Assembly (NCBI RefSeq): GCF_016718685.1
Contig: NZ_JADKCX010000017.1
Location: 1-64,000 of the forward strand
Origin: Haliscomenobacter sp.
GTDB lineage: Bacteria > Bacteroidota > Bacteroidia > Chitinophagales > Saprospiraceae
Direction: 5' to 3'
Length of the DNA: 64,000 nucleotides
Positions 56,601 through 64,000 of this stretch are shown one piece after another (the first letter of the stretch is position 1; the number at the start of each line of letters is the position of its first letter). The notes under the pieces are model-generated. The model ran no database searches and was not told where the DNA came from. It saw nothing but the letters and a program-made list of their open reading frames with translations. The position numbers were made by a program, and so were the translations under genes.

Positions 56601-57717
56601 AATTTATCCTTGCGCCATTATCGGGGGAGGCTTGGGGGGCTTGTGCCTGGCCATTCAGTTGGCTCGCCAGGGTGTGGAAGTGATCTTGTTTGAAAAAAAC
56701 AGTTATCCCCAGCACAAGGTGTGTGGCGAGTACATCTCGATGGAAAGTTGGGATTTCTTAAGTGATCTGGGGGTGCCGTTGAACGATCTCGGCTTGCCCC
56801 GAATCAGCCAATTGGGCATATCTGCACAGAGCGGCTTTATGCTCAACAGCCCGCTAACGCTGGGCGGTTTTGGGATCAGTCGATACACTTTGGACGATCA
56901 CTTGTGCCAGGTTGCGCGCAAATGGGGCGTTACCGTTTTGGAAAATTGTAAGGTCTTGGATGTGCAAATTACGGATGGCGTTGTTACTGAAATCAGCACC
57001 AGCATAGGCCGATATCGTGCGCAATTGGTCTGTGGCAGTTTTGGGAAATATGCGCCTACGTTTGCCAAATCACCCGACAAAATCACCAATCAACTGCCCA
57101 ACTACATTGGGGTAAAATACCACATCGAAACGGATCTTGCAGCCGATCGCATCGAACTGCACAATTTTAAAGATGGGTATTGCGGCATCTCCAAAGTAGA
57201 TCTGAACCGTTATTGCCTGTGCTACCTGTCCAAATCCAGCAATTTACGGCGTTCTGGAAACGACCTCAAAGCGATGGAAGAATCGGTGTTGTATAAAAAT
57301 CCTTTCCTCAAAAAATATTTCACGCAGTCTACCTTTCTGTTCGACAAACCATTGGTGATCAGTAATGTGTATTTTCATCCAAAGGATACCTACCTCAATG
57401 GCATGTTCCTGCTTGGCGATGCCGCGGGCGCCATCACGCCCCTTTGTGGCAATGGCATGAGTATGGCCATGCGGGCGTCGAAACTTTTGGCCGATTTGAT
57501 GCTATCCTACGCGGAGGGACACATCGACAAAGCGGAGTTGGTAAACCGGTATACACTTGCCTGGAAAAACAATTTCAGTACCCGCATTTGGGCGGGGCAG
57601 CACTTGCAGCATTTGTTTGGCAAAAATACCAGTACCCACCTGGCGCTCAAAATGCTCCATTATGCTCCGGCATTGACCCAGCGCTTGATTGGGTTGACCC
57701 ATGGCATGCCTTATTAG
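56578..57717 (+). CDS. FAD-dependent oxidoreductase, geranylgeranyl-reductase/hydroxylase type
   Basis: 379 residues from ATG 56578 (or ATG 56590). FAD site CAIIGGGLGGLCLAIQLARQ, KVCGEYIS (geranylgeranyl-reductase family sign), and GDAAGAITPLCGNGMSMAMR. This group includes quinone-ring hydroxylases and prenyl-chain reductases; either fits next to a UbiA and a type III PKS. It is last in the operon and its stop overlaps that of the convergent P-type ATPase gene. Confidence 0.9.
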   Translation: MEAKMDNKIYPCAIIGGGLGGLCLAIQLARQGVEVILFEKNSYPQHKVCGEYISMESWDFLSDLGVPLNDLGLPRISQLGISAQSGFMLNSPLTLGGFGISRYTLDDHLCQVARKWGVTVLENCKVLDVQITDGVVTEISTSIGRYRAQLVCGSFGKYAPTFAKSPDKITNQLPNYIGVKYHIETDLAADRIELHNFKDGYCGISKVDLNRYCLCYLSKSSNLRRSGNDLKAMEESVLYKNPFLKKYFTQSTFLFDKPLVISNVYFHPKDTYLNGMFLLGDAAGAITPLCGNGMSMAMRASKLLADLMLSYAEGHIDKAELVNRYTLAWKNNFSTRIWAGQHLQHLFGKNTSTHLALKMLHYAPALTQRLIGLTHGMPY

Positions 57718-60209
57718 GCAATACGTTTTCTCCACTTCACGAGCTCGTACCAAATAACACTAATAAAACCAATACCCGCAGCAATGCCCAATTGAGACAA
57801 ATTGAGGGGTTCGAACTCGAAGAACTTCGCCAATGGTTTTACAAAAAGCAACAATCCGGTAATGGCAATGGTCACCCCAATGATCAGCGCCACCAGATTG
57901 TTCTTGTATTTGAGGGTGGTGAGGATGGAGTAAAAAAACGAACGGTTGACCAGGGTCAGAAATATGTTGGCGGAAATGAGCACTGTAAAAGCCATGGTGC
58001 GCGTCATCGCTTCATTGTACCCTTCGTATACAGCGTATTGATAAGCACTCAGGGTGCCCAACGTGATCATCAAACCCTGGATGATGCTGGTGGTCAGTTC
58101 CTTCCAATTGAAAAAAGTATTGCTTAAGGGGCGAGGTTTTTGCGCCATGGTATTTTTTTCCATCGGCTCGTTTTCATAGATAATAGAGCAGGTAGGACCC
58201 ATGATCAATTCCAAAAAGATGATGTGTACAGGGGTGAAAATATTGGGATAAACCCAGCCCAAGGCCAAGGGAATGAATACCGTGAGCACAATCGGGATGT
58301 GGATAGAGATGATGTACTGAATGGCTTTTTTGAGGTTGGTATATATTTTTCGGCCCATGGCTACCGCATCCACCATTTTGGACAAATCATCTTCCACCAA
58401 AATCAAGGAAGCTGCTTCTTTGGCGATTTCGCTCCCTTTTTTACCCATGGCGATGCCAATGTGGGCGGCTTTGAGGGCGGGGCCATCGTTGACGCCATCG
58501 CCGGTCATGGCCACAATTTCATTTTTTGCCTTGAGTGCATTGATGATTTTGAGTTTTGCCTCGGGAAACATGCGGGTGAATACCTGGGTATCTAGTACAC
58601 ATTTTTGCAATTCTTCCTCACTCAATTTCATCAATTCATCCCCGGAAATGCTTTTTCATACCCTTTGAATCCAACCTGTTGGGCAATGGCGCTGGTGGTA
58701 GCCGCGTTGTCGCCCGTCACGATTTTTACGGTGATGCCCGCTTTGTAAAAAGCCTTCAAGACCTTTTGAATGTTGTGCTTTGGTGGGTCGTAAAAAGCAA
58801 CAAGGCCTTTGAACTGGAAGGGAAATTCTTGTTGCGTTGCCGGAAAATCACTGCCCTCAAAAATTGCTTCAGCCACCCCCAGCAGGCGGTACCCATCTGA
58901 CGCCAGGGTATGCATGGCTTTGTCGAGGTGTTTTTTTTCGGTGGCACTTAATTTCGACAGCTGCATCAAAGCCTCAGGTGCACCTTTGGCGGCGATGATG
59001 CGTTGGCCTCGCCATTTTCAAAAGATGAGTCATCATGGGGGGCTGGCCATCCAGTGGGTATTCGTGGATCATTTTGTAACTCGGCCGTTCATCCAAGGTG
59101 CTTGCGGCGGCATATGCCTCGTGCAAGGCTACCTCCATCGGGTCAAAAGGGATTGGTTCAGAGGCCCACATGGCCAATCGGATCAGCGCTTTTTCGGGAT
59201 CATCAAGGGTTTCTTCCAGGGTGGTGACCTTTTTCGATTCCAGCACATACAATTTGGCCAGGCTCATTTTGTTTTCGGTGATCGTGCCGGTTTTATCGGT
59301 GCAGATGACCGTAGCGCTGCCCAGGGTTTCTACGGTTTTCATTTGTTTGACCACAATCCCCATCTTCATCAGGCGCCAGGCACCCAGGGCCATGAAAGTG
59401 GTAAAGGCCACGGGAATTTCTTCGGGCAGGATGCTCATGGCCAGGGTGAGTGCTTTGAGTAAACTGTCGAGCACATCGCGGGAATGAACATAATTGATGG
59501 CCCAAACAATGACAAAAACAATCGCGCCGGCAATCACCATTTTTTTTACAAAATTGCCGATTTGCAACTCCAAGGGCGTTTTTTCCTCCTTGATGTTTTC
59601 GAGGCTGGTGCCAATTTTTCCCAACTTGGTCTCGCTTCCAATGGCGCTGATGGTGGCAATGGCCAATCCGCTGGCCACGGTCGTACCACTGTAGATGAAA
59701 TTGTCTGCTTTGCTTTGGTCTTTGTAAACGGACAAAGATTCACCCGTGAGGATGGATTCGTTGACCGAAAAATCATTGGAATGTACAATGACCCCATCCG
59801 CGGAGATTAGGGTACCTTCTTCCACCATCAGGCTGTCGCCAACGACCAATTCTTCACTTTTGATTTCCGCTACTTTGCCATCCCGAATCACTTTACAATT
59901 GGGTTGGGTGAAGGTTTTTAGTTTCTCCAGGGCGTTGCGGCTTCGGGAGTCCTGGTACAAGGAAATGGCGGCTACCAGGACAATGGCCGAGGCCAAAAAA
60001 ATCCCGTCTCCCGTTTTGCCACTGATGAAATAAATGGCTGATGCCACGAGCAACAAGAGCACCATGGGCTCTTTGGCTAAACTGAGCAGGGCATCCAAAA
60101 AGGCATTGCTTTTTTTGTAGTCCAGGCGGTTGTATCCGTATTTTTCCCGAGCGATAAGTACTTCTTCCTGGGTCAAACCTTTTTGGTGAAAATTAGTTTC
60201 GGGCATCAT
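57714..60209 (-). CDS. P-type cation-transporting ATPase, frame interrupted
   Basis: About 830 residues in three frames joined near 59010 (two close shifts) and near 58640. Actuator loop VNESILTGES, phosphorylation site CTDKTGTITENKM, N-domain KGAPE (in the rebuilt frame), hinge TGDGVNDGPALKAAHIGIAM. Membrane helix 4 has PEEIP where calcium pumps have PEGLP, and helix 6 reads LIMGPTCSIIYENEP. It is a P2-type pump of the bacterial cation group; the ion is uncertain. The N-terminal start is ATG 60209. Confidence 0.88.
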
Positions 60210-60228
60210 TTTTATTTACAAAGTATGG

Positions 60229-60266
60229 TTGCATTCATCCGGGTTTAATATCTCGGATGAATGCAA
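60229..60266. terminator. 13-bp hairpin between GH13 and ATPase genes
   Basis: TTGCATTCATCCG (60229-60241) and CGGATGAATGCAA (60254-60266) form a perfect stem with a 12-nt loop, 30 nt after the GH13 stop and 20 nt before the ATPase start. It could be a terminator for GH13 (no T-run) or an operator for the ATPase gene. Confidence 0.5.
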
Positions 60267-60295
60267 TATAACCATTCTGGGCAGGAAATCCAAGC

Positions 60296-62068
60296 TTACA
60301 GCTCCAGGATTACGGCTTCGTAGGGTTTTAATTGTCCAGTGGTAGCGGGTGTTGGATAATTGCCGATCAAAACTTTGGCTTTACTCAAATCCAGGCCAGT
60401 AGTATTGATACTTGCGGGAACTGCTTTAAAATTGAGCATCACCAAAAGCTTTTTGCCCTTTAAGGTTCGGGTATATGCAAAAATCGCGGGATTGTCGACG
60501 TCCACCAAGGTAAAGTCTCCGTAAATCAGCGTGGGTTCTTTTTTCCGCAACTGGATCATGTTGCGGAAATAGTTGAGGATCGAATTGGGGTCAGTTTCTT
60601 GAGCTGCCACGTTGACCGAAGTGAAATTTGGATTTACTTTTAACCAGGGTTTTCCGACAGAAAATCCTCCGTTGCTGCTGCTGTCCCACTGCATGGGGGT
60701 GCGTCCGTTGTCGCGGGAGGAGATTTTCATGCCTTCCAAAAACCGTTTCAGGTCACCTCCTTTGGCTTTTACCTGGGCGTAATTGGTCAACAATTCGATG
60801 TCGTTGTATTCCTCTACTTTATCAAATTTGATGTTGCTCATGCCAATTTCATCGCCGAAATAATAAAAGGCTGTGCCCCGCATGCTCAGGATGAACGTAC
60901 TGAGCATTTTGGAAGAAACATCACGAAATTCAGGGCTGTCATTGCCCCAACGGCTCAGCATCCGCGGTTGGTCGTGGTTGGCGAGGTAGATGGTTCCCCA
61001 ACCTTTGTTGGCAAAAGCTTCGGTCCATTTGGCGTACACTTTTTTCCAGGCCACCAGGTCAAAACCTTTGGGGTCGGGCATTTTGTATTCGTTGGGCAAA
61101 TAACCAAAGTCAATGGCTTCGAAGTAGTAAGCCATGTTCAGTTCCTTGCGTTCGGGGTCGACAAATTTCATGACCCTTTCCACATCACCCATGGCCTCGG
61201 CGACCGTGGCAACGTTGTATTTGCTCAGCACTTCGCGGTTCATTTCCTGCATGTAATCGTGCAAATGTGGGCCGCTGGCGTAGTACATGCCCCATTGACC
61301 ATTGTATTCGGCGGGAAGGGGTGGCCAGAGGGTATCTTTGGAACAAAAAGCGATGGCGTCGAGGCGGAAACCATCAATCCCTTTATCGAGCCAAAAACGC
61401 ATCATTTTGTAGATCTCCTGCCGCAATTTGGGGTTTTCCCAGTTCAAATCGGGTTGGCCATCGGCAAAATAATGGAGGTAGTAGGAATCGGTGGCTTTGT
61501 TGTACTCCCAGGCGTCGCCCTTTTCATCAAAAATACTCCAGCGGTAGGGCGGCTTGCCTTTTTCGGCGGGCCACCAATGGAAGTATTGGTAATATGGGCT
61601 ATTGCGCGAACTGCGGGCAGCCTTGAACCAGGCGTGTTCGGAACTGCAATGGTTGACCACCAGGTCCATAAACACCTTGATGTCGCGTTGGTGAAAACCC
61701 TTGAGCAAGGCATCAAAATCGGACATGCTGCCAAACTCTTTCATGATGTTTTGGTAATCCGAAATGTCGTAGCCGTTGTCCTTGTTGGGCGAGGCGTAGA
61801 CGGGATTGAGCCAAACCATGTCAATGCCGAGGCTTTTGACGTAATCCAGTTTGGAAATGATGCCCTGGAGGTCGCCGATGCCGTCACCATCGCTGTCTTT
61901 AAAACTGCGGGGGTAAATTTGGTAGACGACGGCTTCTTTCCACCAATTTTCATCGGTTTTGGCGTCGGTGGATGTTTTTGTTTTTTGCTCCGTAGATGAG
62001 TTACATGCGCAGAGCAGAGTCATCAATGCCAGGCATGGCAAGATGGAGAATTGAAGGACTAATCTCAT
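60296..62068 (-). CDS. GH13 alpha-glucosidase/amylase lipoprotein
   Basis: 590 residues with a lipoprotein signal (LALMTLLCAC). GH13 regions: VVNHCSSEHAWF, nucleophile Asp in GFRLDAIAF, acid Glu in ATVAEAMGD, and LANHDQPRMLSRWG. The start VVYQIYPRSFKDSDGDGIGD and the order are those of oligo-1,6-glucosidase/alpha-glucosidase types. It would split alpha-glucans or trehalose-like oligosaccharides outside the inner membrane. A full Bacteroidota promoter precedes it. Confidence 0.92.
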   Translation of the reverse strand: MRLVLQFSILPCLALMTLLCACNSSTEQKTKTSTDAKTDENWWKEAVVYQIYPRSFKDSDGDGIGDLQGIISKLDYVKSLGIDMVWLNPVYASPNKDNGYDISDYQNIMKEFGSMSDFDALLKGFHQRDIKVFMDLVVNHCSSEHAWFKAARSSRNSPYYQYFHWWPAEKGKPPYRWSIFDEKGDAWEYNKATDSYYLHYFADGQPDLNWENPKLRQEIYKMMRFWLDKGIDGFRLDAIAFCSKDTLWPPLPAEYNGQWGMYYASGPHLHDYMQEMNREVLSKYNVATVAEAMGDVERVMKFVDPERKELNMAYYFEAIDFGYLPNEYKMPDPKGFDLVAWKKVYAKWTEAFANKGWGTIYLANHDQPRMLSRWGNDSPEFRDVSSKMLSTFILSMRGTAFYYFGDEIGMSNIKFDKVEEYNDIELLTNYAQVKAKGGDLKRFLEGMKISSRDNGRTPMQWDSSSNGGFSVGKPWLKVNPNFTSVNVAAQETDPNSILNYFRNMIQLRKKEPTLIYGDFTLVDVDNPAIFAYTRTLKGKKLLVMLNFKAVPASINTTGLDLSKAKVLIGNYPTPATTGQLKPYEAVILEL

Positions 62069-62089
62069 GTTTCATTGTTTCATACCCTA

Positions 62090-62119
62090 CAAATGTAATC
62101 AACAGAAGAGGAATGGCAA
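62090..62119 (-). promoter_or_regulatory. Full Bacteroidota promoter for the GH13 gene
   Basis: TTG (62119-62117), a 19-nt spacer and TACATTTG (62097-62090) on the minus strand match TTG-N19-TAnnTTTG exactly, 22 nt before the start codon at 62068. Confidence 0.65.
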
Positions 62120-62140
62120 TGATTGACTAGAAAATTTGAG

Positions 62141-62815
62141 TCATTTATAAATTGTCAAAAAATCACCAGAAACCTCAAAATAACCATTGCCAGAAGCCTG
62201 GTCTTGAACGACCTGATCGCCAATATAGTTGAGCACTGCTGCTCTTTTGTCTACATGCATTTGGGTTTGGGCTTCCCAATGTTTTTCGGAGGGGATGTTA
62301 ATGATGGCTATGGCATCACCTCCGCCAAACTCCCACCACATATCGAATTTACCTGCATCACTTTCGTAATAAACCGTTCCTCCTCTGCCCTCCGTGTGAT
62401 AACGCAGGCGGGCATTTCCGAGGGCCTCTGCTTGTTTTTGCAAAGGTGTTTTTTTGGCAAATGGGTTGTTGAATCGAAATTTCATGGCTTCAATCTTGGT
62501 GACAAAATCAAGAGGAACATCCAACCAATGCGCGATGTCTTCGGCTTTTTTGCCCGCTTCCAAGTGTTTGAGGGCAAGCTGCCGCAGCAGTTCATTTTGG
62601 GTGAATGCAATCAATTGCGCTCTTCTTTCCTCAAAATAGGTTTCGACTATTTTTTCGGTTTCTGCTTCTACAACTTGACGGGCAGCCTTGGCGGCATCCA
62701 GTTCTTTGGACGCCGCTTCGCGGTCGGCTTCCGCTAAAGCCTTGATGGCATCGGCAGCATCGAGGGCATCCTTGTAGGCTTTTTCCATTAAGATGCCAAA
62801 TTGGTCTTGATCCAT
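62141..62815 (-). CDS. Hypothetical protein with N-terminal coiled coil
   Basis: 224 residues. Residues 15-70 are a Glu/Ala/Lys-rich helix (DALDAADAIKALAEADREAA). A short helical repeat follows (LKHLEAGKKAEDIAHWLDVP), like the YALEEGKxxGxxIA element of transposase-derived Rpn/PD-DExK proteins but without a nuclease motif. The last 100 residues are beta-rich (GRGGTVYYESDAGKFDMWWE). No family is recognised; it lies alone between GH13 and AraC genes. Confidence 0.75.
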   Translation of the reverse strand: MDQDQFGILMEKAYKDALDAADAIKALAEADREAASKELDAAKAARQVVEAETEKIVETYFEERRAQLIAFTQNELLRQLALKHLEAGKKAEDIAHWLDVPLDFVTKIEAMKFRFNNPFAKKTPLQKQAEALGNARLRYHTEGRGGTVYYESDAGKFDMWWEFGGGDAIAIINIPSEKHWEAQTQMHVDKRAAVLNYIGDQVVQDQASGNGYFEVSGDFLTIYK

Positions 62816-62834
62816 GGATTGGGCTTTGGTGCTA

Positions 62835-62866
62835 GAAAAGTACGGGTATTTTACACCTTGTCCAAA
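62835..62866 (-). promoter_or_regulatory. Probable promoter of the hypothetical gene
   Basis: TTTG (62866-62863), 20-nt spacer, TACTTTTC (62842-62835), one base from TAnnTTTG. It lies 20 nt before the ATG at 62815. Confidence 0.45.
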
Positions 62867-62901
62867 TCAAATGGCATCCTTCCTGCTCAGCCTTACGCAA
62901 T

Positions 62902-63801
62902 TCAAGCATTTCTAAATTTGGTAGGACTCAGCTGAACGTGTTTTTTAAAGAAGTTATTAAAATGAGTAACTTCCGTAAAGCCTAACGCATAAGCGATTTC
63001 ACCGACATTCCAGCTACTGTGTTTCAACAGGATTTTGGCCTCCTGCAAAACCCGCTCGGCGATGAGCTGAGAGGTCGTTTTTTGCATGGTTTCTTTTACT
63101 GCCTTGTTGAGGTGGTTGATGTGGATATTGAGTTGCCCGGCAAAATCCGAGGGGGAGCGCAACTGCATGTGTTGATGGTTGTCGTCGATGGGAAACTGAC
63201 GTTCCAAAAGCTCCAAAAACAGCGTGGAAATGCGCTGGGAGGCGCTGATTTGTCGCTTGGCAAATCTGGCGCTGGGTTGCAGCTTCATGGCGAAATGCAA
63301 CAATTCAAACACCAGGTTTCGCAGTACGTCGTACTTGTGGATGTATTCCGAAGCAATCTCTTCAAACATACGATCATAGATCGGCGCAATCCGGGCCGCC
63401 TGCTCATCGGTCAACTCGAAGATGTGATTTCCCTGCGGTTGAAACACCTCGTATTGGTTCAAATTGCCAAACTGGTGGAAGAAATGATGGTTGAAAATGC
63501 AAAATGCTCCCTCGCGGATGTTGTCCAAATGTTCCCACTTGTAAGGAATCTGGGGATTGGAAAATGACAAGGCCTGTTTTTGTACCTCCACCACTTTATC
63601 CGCATAGTGGACTTTGCTATTGCCGACCACCAGTACGATTTTGTAAAAATCCCGCCGTTTGTAGGGGATGGGTTTGGCGTTGTCGCCAGTAAAAGGTTCC
63701 AGCCTGAATACATTGAAGTGCCCGATGTCGTTGCGGATCTGTTCCGGCATCCAGTTCAGTTTTCTTTGATAAAAATCGGCCAAGGATTCGGGTTTGTCCA
63801 T
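62902..63801 (-). CDS. AraC-family transcriptional regulator
   Basis: 299 residues. The N-terminal part looks like a cupin-type sensing domain (FRLEPFTGDNAKPIPYKRRD, FCIFNHHFFHQFG). The C-terminal AraC domain is clear: DFAGQLNIHINHLNKAVKET (first helix-turn-helix) and NVGEIAYALGFTEVTHFNNF with FFKKHVQLSPTKFRNA (second). It may control a neighbouring gene such as the barrel protein upstream. Confidence 0.92.
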   Translation of the reverse strand: MDKPESLADFYQRKLNWMPEQIRNDIGHFNVFRLEPFTGDNAKPIPYKRRDFYKIVLVVGNSKVHYADKVVEVQKQALSFSNPQIPYKWEHLDNIREGAFCIFNHHFFHQFGNLNQYEVFQPQGNHIFELTDEQAARIAPIYDRMFEEIASEYIHKYDVLRNLVFELLHFAMKLQPSARFAKRQISASQRISTLFLELLERQFPIDDNHQHMQLRSPSDFAGQLNIHINHLNKAVKETMQKTTSQLIAERVLQEAKILLKHSSWNVGEIAYALGFTEVTHFNNFFKKHVQLSPTKFRNA

Positions 63802-63845
63802 GATTGTTCATTTACAAATTTCAATCAATGTGATGATGACCCAAT

Positions 63846-64000
63846 TTAAGGTCTCGTGTAACTACTTCCAAATGCATAACTCAAACTGAGGTTCCAATTG
63901 AAATCTTTTCCGGCAATCTCCGTTTTTAGCGCTTTGTTCAGCATCGTTGAAATAGAGAATGGAAAATTCTTTTTTGGCCAAAGTCAGGTTCGCTGCAGCG
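63846..64000 (-). CDS. C-terminal fragment of a probable outer-membrane beta-barrel protein
   Basis: The gene runs in from the right edge and stops at 63846 (TAA). Frame c reads KTEIAGKDFNWNLSLSYAFG then SSYTRP, with the aromatic beta-strand look of an outer-membrane barrel. Another frame is open further right (AANLTLAKKEFSI), so a base shift probably lies near 63950. The rest is outside the window. Confidence 0.45.

Noticed and set aside
1..57717. A single phloroglucinol pathway made of the PhlG-like fusion and the type III PKS operon
   Set aside because: The two loci are 52 kb apart with many unrelated genes between and no shared regulator visible; PhlG acts on acylated phloroglucinols but the PKS product is unknown.
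60968..61999. 343-codon plus-strand frame
   Set aside because: Antisense to the GH13 gene; no start context and no recognisable motif.
62141..62815. Rpn/PD-DExK transposase-like nuclease
   Set aside because: Only a short helical repeat is reminiscent of that group; no D-(D/E)xK catalytic motif is seen.

Overview
The window looks like a chromosomal segment of a Bacteroidota bacterium, most likely of the Saprospiria (Haliscomenobacter-like). This rests on family content: LytTR and LytS-type two-component genes, FecI/FecR/TonB-receptor/DUF4249 and sigma/anti-sigma/DUF4252 loci, DUF4199, DUF3098, BatA-type von Willebrand proteins and LptF/G permeases. Promoter boxes match the Bacteroidota form TAnnTTTG. 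No rRNA, tRNA, CRISPR array, transposase or phage gene was seen.

Layout. 1-5 kb: a histidine kinase, LytTR regulator and Crp-type regulator precede a very long enzyme that fuses a diacetylphloroglucinol-hydrolase-like half to a berberine-bridge-type FAD oxidase; it is cut by the left edge. 5-11 kb: an acyltransferase fused to an ABC1/UbiB kinase, a broken membrane AraC regulator and an esterase. 11-20 kb: a coiled-coil/TIR protein, a SWIM-SNF2 helicase and a large sortilin/BNR propeller protein. 20-26 kb: membrane proteins (DUF1761, DUF819, a heparan acetyltransferase-like protein), then an ECF sigma, its likely anti-sigma partner and three DUF4252 paralogues. 26-34 kb: LptF/G permease, PAP2 phosphatase, then a FecI-FecR-TonB receptor-DUF4249 uptake locus and a Crp regulator. 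34-50 kb: a minus-strand run with RsmF, GmhA-like isomerase, glycosyltransferases, epimerase, two DUF4199 proteins, a dihydroorotase homologue that has lost its catalytic residues, a BatA-like protein, a YfhO-like membrane protein and GpsA. 49-53 kb: TruB, UppP, DUF3098 and FtsX. 53-58 kb: a tight plus-strand operon YceI-UbiA-type III polyketide synthase-methyltransferase-FAD oxidoreductase, the best candidate for an undescribed pathway (a prenylated or quinone-like polyketide lipid). 58-64 kb: a P-type ATPase, a GH13 lipoprotein, an unknown coiled-coil protein, an AraC regulator and the tail of an outer-membrane-barrel-like gene.

Two features cut across the window. At least a dozen genes are split by single-base shifts, often in homopolymers, which suggests uncorrected long-read or draft sequence more than real gene decay. 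Also, many gene gaps are filled almost exactly by large composite palindromes of about 80-110 bp, built from repeated short words; one has apparently overwritten the 5' end of ftsX.
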